64,000 nt of DNA from Leptodontidium sp. MPI-SDFR-AT-0119 (Eukaryota; Ascomycota; Leotiomycetes; Helotiales; Leptodontidiaceae), in assembly GCA_020726505.1 (NCBI GenBank), contig JAHLEZ010000020.1, positions 1,240,001 through 1,304,000 of the forward strand, given 5' to 3'. Positions within the stretch are counted from its first letter, which is position 1; each line of letters starts with the position of its first letter. A program made the translations under genes and the position numbers. Positions 8,603 to 19,564 of this stretch are shown one piece after another. Below the pieces are notes generated by a model. It saw nothing but the letters and a program-made list of their open reading frames with translations. It did no database searches and had not been told where the DNA came from.

Positions 8603-10702
8603 ATGGAAGACTCGAATACGATTGCTTGGCTGTCTCCTACAGAGCCCGAACACAAAGACATCGATACTTGGAAGGCAATACGGATGAATATATCGGAAGA
8701 CATTCCGCCACAGGTTTCGGGTTATCGCAGCCGGGAATCTACAGCTCCATTGGAGGACGAAGAGGACAATAATCCAGAGCATACTTCTTACCCACAACTT
8801 CACTTAGCCTTCAACTCTGGACTGAAATGCGGCCATGGACTTATGTTTGGAACGGACCCGAACAGTTGCGACGTTGTTCTGCCGCGACTCCGTCGCATTA
8901 GTAATCGTCATTGCTATCTCACATTCGATGCAGAGCGACGATTGATCTTGCGGGACTGTTCAACGTACGGAACTATCGTCGAATACGACCACCAAGGAGG
9001 ACATCTACGCCGCCATTTCACGTGGATCCTTGGCGGCCACGAGGTCCCTCAAGAGACCAAAAACATCGTCATTGAAATCCAGGGTGTCAGCTTTCGGATC
9101 AAAGTCTCTCGCCATGATGCGGATCCGGATCAGTACAATGCAAACGTTGACCGATTCCTCGAGGAGGCAAACGAACCCCATCTCAATGGACTCGGCATCT
9201 ACAGTCCAACTGCACCTTCTAGTCAGTCGCACACCCCTACCCAAGGTCCCATCCGGCTCAAGCGAGAGACGCTGGGCAAGGGCGCCTTCGCGGTCGTGAG
9301 ACGTTTCTGGGATGTCAGTACTGGGCTCGAGTATGCATATAAGGAGCCTCTCAATAAAAGAAAGTTCGACGAGAAGCTGTGGGAGAAGGAAGCCGAGATT
9401 ATGAGCCAAATCTCACATGTGAGTTGATAAACCAGACATGTGTTCTTACTAACAGCTTGCTAGGACCATGTCGTTAGACTTGAGGAATTTGTATTTACAC
9501 CATCGCCTCGATTGGTCCTCGAATATGTTCCGTTCGGAACTCTAGAAGGCTTGGAGCTATCACTCGAGCAGAGTATGACAGTTCTCTGCCAGGGACTGTC
9601 TGCTTTAGCGGATCTTCATGGACGCAAAATACCAATTGTACATCGAGACATCAAGCCAGGCAACATCCTTCTCCAGTCTAGAGATCCACCCTTTATCAAG
9701 TTTACGGACTTTGGTCTCTCAAAGGCAAGCGATAGTTTGAAAACATTTTGTGGTACAAGGCTGTACCTTGCTCCAGAGGTTTACCAAAGAAAAAAATACA
9801 CGCCAGCCGTAGACATCTGGTCTTTTGGGCTGGTTGTCTATCAGTGTGCCTTTGGTGGTCTTCCAAGTAAGGATGACTATCGAGAAGAAGACTGGTGTGA
9901 ATTACTTGTTGCCGAAGTAAACGATTGGGAGGAAGGGGACTTGATTGACCTCTTATCGAGCACTATGATAATCATGGACCCGAAGTTGCGACGTTCAGCC
10001 CAGCATTGCTATAGGGAAGCATCGCGGCTCATTGCATCCTATGAACGGTGTCTAACCCCGACACCAGCCTCCTATGCGACTGAAGGACAAGCAGTTGGGG
10101 GTGTAAACCTACACACTTCTTCAAATGTAGTAAGTACCGCTGAACATTTCTATTTAGAAGACGTGGTCGAACAGATGAATGGGTCAATTATTGTATCAAA
10201 TGGAAGTCTGGCTAATCCTTATTAGCAGAACTATTCCCAGCATAAAGATTCACCGAGTGCCTTTTACCCCTCTGACTCTAAGGGCCGATATATCAGACCA
10301 GACGCGCCGCCTCCCTCTTCCACCAACAGTCTCCAGCATGTGCAATCTGTGCCGGGGATAGACTTGTTTGGTGAAAACTGGCTACAAGATCCGAACTGCG
10401 TCGGATCCTCTGTCGCTGCTATGGGACAAGAATCATCCGACTTGGAGAGCTGGGATAGGTGGTCGGCCGCTTCTGGTGGAGATGTCCCACGAACTACACC
10501 GGAGCCTGTGTATGAGCAAAACGAGTATCACAATCCACCACCCGGCCCAGAAGATAATACATTTACGCAAAGCACCTATCACATTAACACTGGAGGCCAA
10601 GGTGGGAGAAATTGGGGACAAAACATTGAAGTCGCTCAGACCGATAGTGAGGGCTATTTAGCTGCACGTCTGCTTTATCAAATACATCAAGAAGGCACCT
10701 GA
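8603..10702 (+). CDS. FHA-domain serine/threonine protein kinase, three exons, ~652 aa
   Basis: The exons are 8603-9418, 9464-10129 and 10226-10702. Intron 9419-9463 (GTGAGT...CTTGCTAG with TACTAAC) is very clear. Intron 10130-10225 (GTAAGT...TTATTAG) is needed to avoid a stop at 10225 and keeps the frame. The protein has an FHA domain (about 65-170; the GTDPNSCDVVL and RISNRHC signatures bind phosphothreonine), then a kinase domain from about 222: glycine loop GKGAFAVV, lysine in AYKE, catalytic HRDIKPGN, DFGLSK and the LAPE activation-loop end. A Ser/Gln-rich tail follows. The layout recalls Rad53/Cds1-type FHA kinases, but orthology is not shown. It is likely a signalling kinase. A second, SAM-containing FHA-kinase lies at 48873. 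Confidence 0.85.
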
Positions 10703-11044
10703 ATGGAACTGCAATGCTCAAAGACAGATAGCAGGGTACTATTTCTATGGAACAGGCATCGATCATCTATTCTCATGGTTCTGCATGTTGTCCATCGCTT
10801 GCCTAGTAAGACTCGTGAAGCCCAGAACCCAGGTGTAAAGAGGTGCACATCATCCTTGAAACTAAGGACTTGTAAGGAGGGTTGATTCTGGCAGGTAGCT
10901 AGAGTTGCCGCTATGCAAGGAAAATAACTCGAGTTGGATTTTGCTTCGTCATGGGGTGTTGCGGCGTTCGCTCTTCGGAGATCCTACCCAAAATAACGAG
11001 TTAGCTAGACTTCGAAACATAAGTATATTTCTGTGCGTAAAGGA
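10703..11044. other. intergenic, no gene recognised
   Basis: Short frames only. It holds the 3' flank of the FHA-kinase and the decayed end of the DUF7924-like pseudogene on the opposite strand. Confidence 0.4.
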
Positions 11045-11540
11045 AAATAAGGTGAGCACTTACTGATACATAGAGAGCTGGTCGATCCTGTGAGTTCCAG
11101 ATGTCCCCGGGCCATCGGCCTTGAACTCAATAGTAAAGAATGGATACATCAAGTCCTACGAGTTTGCTACCATCTCGTTTCCCATAGATATAAGTTGCGC
11201 TTGCTGTTGTGGCTCTTGGAATGCAGAAGTGCTATTATAGCCGGAAAGAATGTCAGGCACAGGAATGCTAACTTTATATGAAGAAGAGCCATTGTTTGGG
11301 ACGGTATGCTTCGCCATAGGGAGCTTGTCGATGCGTCTGAGAGCTTCCCATGGCTTCGGGTTCGGGAAAACGGTGGCCTCGAAATAGTTTTCTACTGCTG
11401 GTTCTGCGCTACCCATCTCAAGCTCCTGATGATTCGGTGTCCTCCCTGATCTGATCTGCAGAAGGACCAGGAGAATCACGATCCTTAGCTACGTCACCAA
11501 CGAGGTCGATAAGATGTGCCGGTAAATTCTCAGATGGATA
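11045..11540 (-). pseudogene. DUF7924-like gene remnant with nonsense and frameshift
   Basis: The minus strand reads ATVFPNPKPWEALRRIDKLP, then VSIPVPDILSGYN and NEMVANS, a TAG stop, and directly on in the same frame DLMYPFFTIEFKADG. This order (PDxLxGY, QLxxMxNEMVANS, YPFFxIEFK) is what I recall from the large fungal family now called DUF7924, whose function is unknown. The stop at 11156-11158 sits where the family has Gln, so CAG became TAG. Upstream, near 11430, a one-base shift is needed to join a stretch reading DLVGDVAKDRDSPGPSADQI. The gene is therefore broken at least twice. The family name is from memory and should be confirmed by search. Confidence 0.6.
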
Positions 11541-13158
11541 GTGAAGACCTACCTTTTGAAGCCTTATCAATCTCCTCTCGAAGTCGGTTTGTCGTCAGAC
11601 TGTAGCAGACGCATTATTCGAGTGAGTTCGAGGGTCGCAAGAGGGAGGGCTTTAGGGCAGTCGTTAAGCCGTCGAGATAATGTAGATACAAAGTGAGATG
11701 AAGATTAAGAAGAGGATGTAAGGTTGAGCTGGCGCACTCAGCTGAGCGGCAATGCCATCGACGTGCATCACTATAAGCACGCAAGACCTGCCAATCGCTC
11801 TGGTTTACCGCAGGATTTCTGAAAGTCATAAGGCATGGGTTAACGTCCCTCCATACGTGCCGAGAAAAACGAGAAGTACTTTGACTTTAAGCATCTCAAA
11901 CTCCACACCAGCTTATGAGCCTATAAAATAAAAGATCAGTAGCATGATATAGCTATGTGTTAGCAATTTGGCCCTGATCCGAACACAATTTTTTAATCGC
12001 ATCGTCGTGTTTTCGCCTGATTTTTGAGAAGCCTCTATTTAGGTTTTAGTACGAGTCCTCTGCCACACCTCTACTGGCAAGCTCTTACTATGCTTTACAC
12101 ACTTTGAAAGATCTTATCTGAGCTCTAGATCGATTTTTTTTTGGTCCGAGACCCGGATAAGCTTTGTGGCTGCTGTGGCGCGCAAATAGTTGTAGAGCCG
12201 CCACGCTGTTCGGTACTTCTGATCGACGGAACTACGATTCTCCGCTAGGAGGGGACAGACCCCGCAACTCCCCCGTACACATATTAGCCTGAGACTTAAG
12301 GCGAGAAACGTCGACACCAGATGGATAATCGATGGATGGTAGACTGGGTCCTGATTCTCTTTTCCTATCACTCAATTCTCAGATTTCTTCAGCTTCCCTT
12401 TTAACAATAATATGTTTAATCGAGATTGACTTCGAATATTTTTTGCCACTTATGACTTCCAGCATCCCTACCGTGACCCTGAGCGACTGGGTCAGGCTTG
12501 CGCGCTTCCAGTGATGTACGACGATGCGATTGTCGCGAGGCTGCCGCCTAGCTGAGTGTGCCAGCCTCAACCTGACATGAAGTCTTCACCCTTCGCATCT
12601 ATGCCAACTCGACGGCCCAACTACTACCGAGAACCATCCTCCTTTCGATCATCGAACCTACTCGTCGGTTTCCTGACTTTTTTTGGAAAATTACCGACCT
12701 GCTGGCGCAGGTCGGAACCACCAACTTCGACATACCAGCAACTTCGACACGACGACTTAATCAAGGAATAACTTTTTTACTACTAATACGATCGACTTAA
12801 AAGTTGGACTATTAAATCCGGAACAAAATTTTGTATAAATCACACTTTAGATGACGTTATTTAGTTCACGTTATATGTTGTAATTAAATGGACTAAGCGA
12901 GAATTTGGGGTCTCGCGGGGTAAAAAACACGGAAAATATCAACTTCTACGTCTAACTTCTCAACCCCTTTATAGATTTTGACAAAAGAGATCCACTAGAT
13001 ATATCAATTAGACTTATTCTAATCAATTCCGAGATTTATAGAACTGTTACATAACGTTTGGTGGCAAAAAAGAAGTAGTTGTATTAAAAATATGGGTTTT
13101 GGTGTCCTCGCTTATGTAATCCAACATTTAATCCTTCCAACACTAACTCAGATGCCCC
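11541..13158. other. gene-poor, AT-rich tract beside a transposon
   Basis: No gene is recognised. Frames at 12300-12800 are short and domain-free. From about 12800 the DNA becomes AT-rich. Near 13045-13125 there are two related strings (gttacataacg and, inverted, cgcttatgtaatcc), which may be remains of transposon termini belonging to the DDE element downstream. Confidence 0.4.
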
Positions 13159-13306
13159 TCAATTGTAATCATCGTAATCTACAGGCCCACCACTACTATT
13201 ATTACTTAAATTGACGTCAGAATCGGAATCAGCAGACAAATCTGACTCTAGGGGGCTTTCAATATCACTGCCATCTTCTTGCTCGTCGTCGCTAAGTATC
13301 TTAATC

Positions 13307-13829
13307 CAGAGTGGCCGAAAAGTCAGCTAGCTTTTAAGCCAATCAGTCAGCTGGGTAAAAACCATCAGCCAGTCAGCTCAAATATATTTGTAAGCCAGTC
13401 AGCTCAAATATAGTCAGCTTATAAGCTAGCTTAAAAGCTGTCATAAATTTATAAATTCATAAATTTTACATAAAATAGTATAATTTAAGCATAAAACTAC
13501 TTTTTTATATTCAAATGTTTGTCACATGATTAAATTCTAATAAAGTTAATAAATAAAAGATATTTGAACTTTTATTAGTAAGAATATATTGAATTATATA
13601 TGTTATTATAAAAGAAGCTAATAAAACACTTTATTATACTTAAATTAGTATTTTACTCTTAATGTCAAAAATCACCTGATGTTTACATACAAATATTGTC
13701 AAAGCTTAGCTGATCAGCTGCTTATAAGCTCGATTCAGTCAACCAGTCAGCTAAGGGTTTTACTATCAGCCAGTCAGCTGTGATATATCCTTAGCTGATG
13801 GCTGACTGATTGGCTTTTCGGCCACTCTG
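13307..13829. mobile_element. non-autonomous hAT element (MITE), 523 bp, 8-bp target duplication
   Basis: The ends are inverted repeats starting CAGAGTGGCCGAAAAG, flanked by a perfect 8-bp duplication TCTTAATC at 13299-13306 and 13830-13837. This is the hAT hallmark. Inside are many subterminal copies of CAGTCAGCT and its complement, typical hAT transposase-binding repeats, and an AT-rich centre without coding capacity. It sits inside the 3' end of the DDE transposase gene. Reading the host frame across the duplication site restores an acidic tail, which proves the order of insertion. Confidence 0.9.
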
Positions 13830-15920
13830 TCTTAATCGCTTTTTGTGTTGGTCTCCTGGCGCGAATTGGTCTTTGGGATGCGGCCATAACTACAGGCTCT
13901 TGTTGTATAGCCTCTTCCTCTTTAATTGTAGTCGATTTCCGACCTCTAGGCTTCTTTCCAGTACCAATCAACGCTTGTAACCTCATAGCTTTGTCAAGTT
14001 TATGTTGTATTTTAGCCTGAGCTTTCTCTTCTCGGATGCGTGCCTTTTCCGTTCTCTTTTGAACCTTTGCAGTTTCTTTCTCCTCTCTTTTTCGCTGTCG
14101 AGCTAGAGCTTTAGCAACTCTCTCCTTTTCTAACTTTAATATATTTCTAGTAATATTCGCTTCTCTTTGAAGCTTCGCAAGTTTGGACTCCTGGGTAGCA
14201 TTATTCCTCTCGCCGATGATTCGCAATCCTTCTCCAGAGGAGATTACGCGGCCCCCACCGCGAGGTTTCACTTTCTTAGCACCATCTTCGTCATTTAGCA
14301 CAAGGGAATTGCTTCCCCAGGTATTGTTTGGAACCGTAGAAGTGAGCTCTTGGCGCGCGGCGTCGGCTATGATAGCATTAACTGTGCTACCTTTACGGAA
14401 CTTCTTATTAGAGAGACGCCTTGATGGTGACGATAATATATCTTCGTAAGTGTCAAGAAATTCGGCGTGTGCATTGATTCCTTTAGCTCCATATGGGGTA
14501 CCAAAAAATGGCGTTTTTCTGTACCAACGTGGATCTTCCGCTGTACCTTCGAGCCCATAATTCCCGTAATCTTCTAGACCTCTAAGCTGTAAAGGTTGCT
14601 CTAGAGTCGCCACCACGTCTAGCAATTCGTCGATATGAGAGCTTGCTAATGGAGCTATCAAATTTGTTGTAATATCAACATCTCCGTCACGTGGGAGCTG
14701 TGGGAGCTCCATTTTGTCCTCTGGCTTATTATCAAAAGCTCTATCATCTTGAATCCACGGAATATAGTCGTATTCTTCGTCTGACGTAGTCTCGGCCTCC
14801 CAGAATTCGTTATTAGCTGGTATCCAGCGTGGTATATGCTCGTTGGATGCAGGGACATTAATTGCCGTGGCTGGATTGCCCGGGGTATGGTTATACACCC
14901 GTCCGCCTATATCTTTACCGCCCATTTGAGTATCCTGGGTAAGCTTAAAAGCTGTGATAATGACATCCGGGTTCAATGGCCATATGCCGGTGCGCCTAAA
15001 GGCTGACTGAATTGTCTCTTTCTTGAAGGTTTTGGCTCTGATCTGATTAAGGCATTGAAGAAAGGTGTATTTGGTGAAGGAGTTGCAATCGTCTCTAATT
15101 CTATCTTCAATTGCTCGGCTATGCCAATGCTTTTCGGACTGGAAACAAGCAACGTCGAGTGGTTGTGTGGCATGTGTTGAGTGAGCAATTAAATAGAAAG
15201 GTATAATCTTTAGTTGCTTACACCTAGAGATAAACTTATAGGTTATATGATTACCATGGCCATCAAATATTAAGAGACGCCACTGGCCTTGTTGGCGGCC
15301 TTTGGTTTGTTGGTTAAAGTGTTTAAGCCACTCTAATGCGAGCTCGTTACTTGAGTACCCCTTTTCACTATAAGAGATCTTTGTGCCTGGTGGTAGGTTG
15401 TTGTTAAACATCTTCTCTAGGTAGACAGCCCCCGGCATAATGATGTAACAATCAATGGCATAGCTAGCCGCAGAGATACACTCAATGACTGACACAGACT
15501 CGCGGTCGACCGGGTCACGTGTAAAGACCTAAAACAGTTAGTACGCACTTAGTCATTAGGATAAGCTGTTTTTTTGGTGAGAAAACGTACTTTACGGATG
15601 TTCTTGTGCGTAATAACCGTTGTGCTACTGATACACCCGACCCTAAAGCTAATTTCGTCCATATTGAAGATATCTTTCCAATGTATTGAGTATTTGGCCA
15701 TTACCGCAGCTAACTTCTCAAAGCAACCAGTGATATCTTTAATCGTTATACAATCTTTACGCTTTTGGTCCATTGGAGTAGTCCGTAAAGCATGATATCG
15801 GCCAGTAACGTCTATTCTGTCTACCCATCTTCTAGCCCAATTTTGTCCAATTCGCTGGAATATTTCTATGGAGAGACTTAATATTATAGTTGCAGCGGCA
15901 ACAATCATACCATATCTCAT
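13774..15920 (-). CDS. DDE1-superfamily transposase, spliced, C-terminus altered by insertion
   Basis: Exons are 15920-15591 and 15528-13774. ATG 15920 is only the first in-frame Met left: the frame is open upstream as far as the truncation at about 15952, so the real N-terminus (psq/CENP-B HTH) is lost. The last ~17 codons derive from the inserted hAT element. The catalytic Asp residues are visible in NMDE and FDGHGN, and the third is expected in the later part of the core. Without the DNA-binding domain this protein is unlikely to move its own element, though the catalytic core has no internal stop. No RIP-type nonsense is seen in it. Confidence 0.75.
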
Positions 15921-15951
15921 AGGAAAGCCTCTCTCAATAGCAGTATCAATA

Positions 15952-16908
15952 TATTATAATTCTCTGCGGTGGCTACGATGTGCTCGTTGCAAGGGCTGCT
16001 GTATCGAAAATGTTTGCCGTATCGTAGATGGATGCTTGAGAAGTCCCGACCTCTGCGGGTCTCCAAAGGTTGGTAGGTTTGGAGTGTGCCTCCCAGTTCC
16101 TCATTTGAGAATGATAATCTCGTAAATTTCAGAGGTGTTTAAGGCGGGAGCCGATTTGGCTAGCGACTGTACGTGGTGAGATCTAGTTCAGGCGGCGATA
16201 AGATAGGTAACCCTTCTTCCGTCGTTGTAGTAGCGATTGGGCTTCAAAAATGGCAGCCTCCAGAAATGGCTCCTCCAGGAAATGGCTGTCCAGTATTTGG
16301 CCGCTCTGTTTCCGGCCAGACTCCATTATGTGCGCATGAATAATAATCACTCAAAATTGTTCAACTTTGTACAGTACTTGTAAGACACGGCTCAGAATAA
16401 CGACTCTTCAAAGCCTCAGGCTTAATGCTCAAGTGCATCAAAACTAACCTGAGCAGATCACTTTTGGCATTAATGGATAGTGTAAACGTCAAACGAAATG
16501 AAGAGGGGAAAAGAAGAAAGAGAAAGAACGAGGGGATAAACAGGAGGAAGGAAACCTTGATTAAGAAAGCCTATGAATTAGGAGAATTCGATGGTATCGA
16601 TGTAGCTCTGATCATTTGCAAGCATGGCCGATATACTACATATAGCTCCAAGGGTTATGCATCACGGCTACCGTCAATGGCAGAGATAGTAAGTAAAGCG
16701 ATTGCTTGCTTGAAATATACGACAGTACTGATAGTCATCTAGCAAACTGCCTATCCTCTCCCAAAAATCTGCTGCCGGAAGACGTCGAAAAGCGCCTCTC
16801 AAACAAGAGAAAAGAGATTGTTGAAGAGGAATAACAAGGAAGATGACTATTTGTAAATGGATAGAAAATCAGAGATATTTCGAAAAGGAAACTAAATCCA
16901 AAGGTGTA
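15952..16908 (+). repeat. ~957-bp dispersed repeat, copy 1 (carries a MADS-box-like gene)
   Basis: This stretch matches 33224-34189 over its whole length with only scattered differences. The shared part begins at tattataatt and ends at ggtgta. The flanks are unrelated. No terminal inverted repeats, poly-A tail or target duplication were found at the borders. On its left it directly abuts the truncated DDE transposase. Confidence 0.85.
16473..16857 (+). pseudogene. MADS-box-like gene, copy 1, frameshifted in exon 2
   Basis: Exon 1 (16473-16688) encodes a MADS/SRF-type segment: INRRKETLIKKAYELGEF, then GIDVALIICKHGRYTTYSS, the pattern of short fungal MADS-like proteins. An intron of 54 nt (16689-16742, GTAAGT...CTAG) leads into exon 2, which starts like copy 2 (QxAYPLPK) but lacks one A in a run of As near 16768. 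The remaining frame runs out of register with the family's NLLPEDVEKRL continuation and ends at 16857. Copy 2 at 33748 keeps the correct frame. It is therefore most likely a dead copy, although the MADS portion itself is intact. Confidence 0.7.
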
Positions 16909-18763
16909 GATATTAGTAGATTATGTATCAGCGCCCTCCTCTCAGATTTGTATGCCGTTGACTTGTAGATGGCAGCCCGTAGATCATCTGCAATATAGGA
17001 ACCCATAATTCTTCCTTCAAATGCAGTTCCCGCTCTTTGTATTTGTCAACTTCAGCGAAGATTGGTCCTAGATGGTCACATGGGCCGCCGAGAGGGACGT
17101 TGTTCGTTGGGATCACGCTTGTTAGTCCTGCCACGCCAATCAATACTGCGCCTCAGGGTGGTGTTAACTGTATTGTTGGTTATAAAACTCCCCAACACCC
17201 ATTTCAGCTTAATGAAAGGACTGTATATCCTGCCAACACGGTTGCTCAGCACCAGAGGACGGTGTAGATTCTAGCGAAAAGAAACACAGGGGCGGTGACG
17301 ATGAAAACGTATTACATGATGAAGCTATGGACGAGGAAGGAGATGGCGAAGAGGACTCTGGCTGTTATAGCCAAGGCAGCGTAGGGAACGTAGCCGTTGA
17401 TGATACTAAGGGTAACTAAAGAAGAGAGGAGGTTAAAACCTTTCGACCTTCACAGGGCGGAGGAAGTTGAAACAGGGACAAGGTCACGGACGTACTAATT
17501 TGGGCCCTGAGGATCTGCTGGAGGGTCCGGCGATATGAACCCTGACATATCGTATATGTCTTTTTCGGGGTGTTGTGCGTTTAACAAGCTAATAGCTTCT
17601 GCTGGCAGAGCTCATCCTCCGGACAAGCTACCGATCCCGAACCTGCGGCTGCTGAGGCGGGACGGAGGTTGCGACGCAAGAAGCGGGTGAAATGGAGGAA
17701 GAGACTCTATTTGTTGATGATATGCCAACTGCTACTGATGGTAGTGGAAGGCGCCGCGCTGAGGAGGACGAGCTTGATGACAGGGCAAATGCTGATGGTC
17801 TGCCATAAGAGATCTTACGTTGTGTAAGTACACAGAAACCTGATTGAAATTCTCGCCGTGTAGAAAACAATAGAAAAGGCTGCAATGGCTGCAGGCGCCA
17901 CGGCATGCCACTGAACGGTATCCATTTCTGATGAGATTGAAATGTGGAGATCGAGTTTACCGAGTAGCAGAAAAGATGCAGGTCCCGATATACTGATATT
18001 GTCATTATCGGCAGCTTTCGTGTTGCAAGCTAGTACCAGTTCAATGTGAGGTTCCAATCGGATACCTAACTAAAAGCCCTTACACCCCAAACAAAAGATC
18101 TATACATTCCAAATCGACTCCAACTATAAAATCAGAGAGCTAATCACTGTCCTTCTCGATCCATCTGATTCCTTCCTATCTCTCGAGGAAAACAGCAAGA
18201 TCCCTGGCCTTAACAATTCGGCACTAACAACCACGTATCAAACTCAACTTCGAGCCCCTCATCTTCAACTCCAACCTGCCTTCACCCACTTCAGCAACGC
18301 CTGATAGTCTTTTTCCAAGAGACGTCACTATCCTTCTCCAGACCCAAAGGAATAGTGCTTCCTGTTCAGCTCAGGTCTATTCGTGCACTGCGAGCCTTGC
18401 TTTAGATTCTCCTTAGTCACCCAGTCGCCCGCAGATGCAGCCGGTCTGAAGTGTGTCAATAAAGGGACATGGACAGGCAGGCGGTAAGGGAGAGAGAGGA
18501 CGGCCTGACCTGTCTGTAACTGGCATCGTTGCAGAATCCAAAGACGAGACCTTCACATGCGCCGATGGCGCACCATCCTGGGTCGGAGCTAGTGCAGTTA
18601 ATTTAATTGGTCTTTCGTTCGTACAGAGAGAGCAGATGGGTCTAATGCTTTGCTAAAGGGGGTTTCTTGACGGGTGAGTGAGGAAGTGGACATACGCGAG
18701 TTGATTTTTGCCAAAGAATTTGTTGAAATTGGCATGGACTTTTCTGAAGCCGTTGTGACCTGT
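16909..18763. other. no recognised gene; acidic frames at 17300-17420 and 17690-17805
   Basis: The plus strand has two short, strongly acidic open stretches: one containing EDSGCYSQGSVG, ending in a stop near 17418, and one starting MEEETLFVDDMP near 17690 and ending near 17806. They could be exons of a degenerate gene, but I can support neither a start nor a splice chain. The remainder to 18763 has only short frames. Confidence 0.35.
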
Positions 18764-19564
18764 TTAGTTGTTAGTGATATTATTGCGGTTGGGAGAGGAT
18801 GGAAGTACTAGGTCCTCCACCGGTGGCACAAATCCAATCGACACCTGCTGCAGGCTTGCTGAGGATCGCCGCCGTGTACGGCAGGATTCAGCGATGTAGG
18901 CCAGAATCATTATTTCTAACCTAACTTTAATCGGCTCGATCACTGGGATAACCTTCAAGGCGCTGTTGTCGATATAAAAGAATAAGAATGTTAATGCGGC
19001 TGACGCTATCTGAAGTGTAATCACCATCATATTGACGGCAATGACATATCTGATATGGATAACATCTGAAAAGTTTTTTCGAGCCACCATGACAAAAAAG
19101 ACATTAATGATGACGTCTTGCACCATCAATATGAATATTCCTGTCAATTGCAAAATATAAGCAACGCGATAGAAATGCTGATCCTTTGTCAAGGCGAATT
19201 TCGTTTGATAAATGCCTAACACCAACCACAGAATGCTCTGTAGCATAGGCGCGCATAGAACAAGTGGACGCAGGTGATATATAAGTCGCAGTCGTAACAA
19301 GATCATTGTCGGGTAGCTCACGACCATGAGGATTTCGACTATTGTGTTGATGGTGTAAAGTGGCACTATCTCCACCGCCGGTGTGAAATAGGCATACGCA
19401 GATATGCCGTTGAAGAAGGCGCTTGACAAGATGGCCAATTGGCACACGTAGAAAAACAAAGTTTTCCGTCGTTGGAATAATCTCCATGCAGAATATTCAG
19501 ACTCAAGAAAGATGACTATCCCCGCACCAACCGACGCAGCGACATAGTTGTTCAAGAACTCCAT
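18764..19564 (-). CDS. multi-pass integral membrane protein, 266 aa, about 7 TM helices
   Basis: A single exon starts at ATG 19564. Hydrophobic segments lie at about 10-20, 34-56, 62-85, 100-120, 135-160, 170-195 and 205-220, separated by short polar loops, giving roughly seven membrane spans. The C-terminal tail is cytosolic-looking, with an RRRSS patch. This plan matches the broad group of fungal seven-helix orphan membrane proteins, but I see no signature that fixes a family, and no Pth11-type CFEM domain. The frame is intact and its hydrophobic pattern is unlikely to arise by chance. Ligand and function are unknown. Confidence 0.7.
   Translation of the reverse strand: MEFLNNYVAASVGAGIVIFLESEYSAWRLFQRRKTLFFYVCQLAILSSAFFNGISAYAYFTPAVEIVPLYTINTIVEILMVVSYPTMILLRLRLIYHLRPLVLCAPMLQSILWLVLGIYQTKFALTKDQHFYRVAYILQLTGIFILMVQDVIINVFFVMVARKNFSDVIHIRYVIAVNMMVITLQIASAALTFLFFYIDNSALKVIPVIEPIKVRLEIMILAYIAESCRTRRRSSASLQQVSIGFVPPVEDLVLPSSPNRNNITNN

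Larger units (their letters stand above)
13159..15952 (-). mobile_element. pogo/Fot-like DDE transposon, 5'-truncated and split by a hAT element
   Basis: Exon 1 (15920 or further upstream, to 15591) and exon 2 (from 15528) are joined by a 62-nt intron at 15590-15529 with GTACGT, a perfect TACTAAC and TTTTAG. The spliced frame reads through NIRK|VFTRDPVDRE into VIECISA, the classic DDE1 core: NMDE, LLIFDGHGNH, then IPFYLIAHSTHATQPLDVAC. The C-terminal half is a long coiled coil rich in Lys/Glu/Arg. The original C-terminus ended at 13161-13159 in an acidic tail, but a hAT element (13307-13829) now interrupts it and ends the frame at 13774. Upstream, the N-terminal DNA-binding region is cut at about 15952, where the MADS repeat begins. 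Confidence 0.8.
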
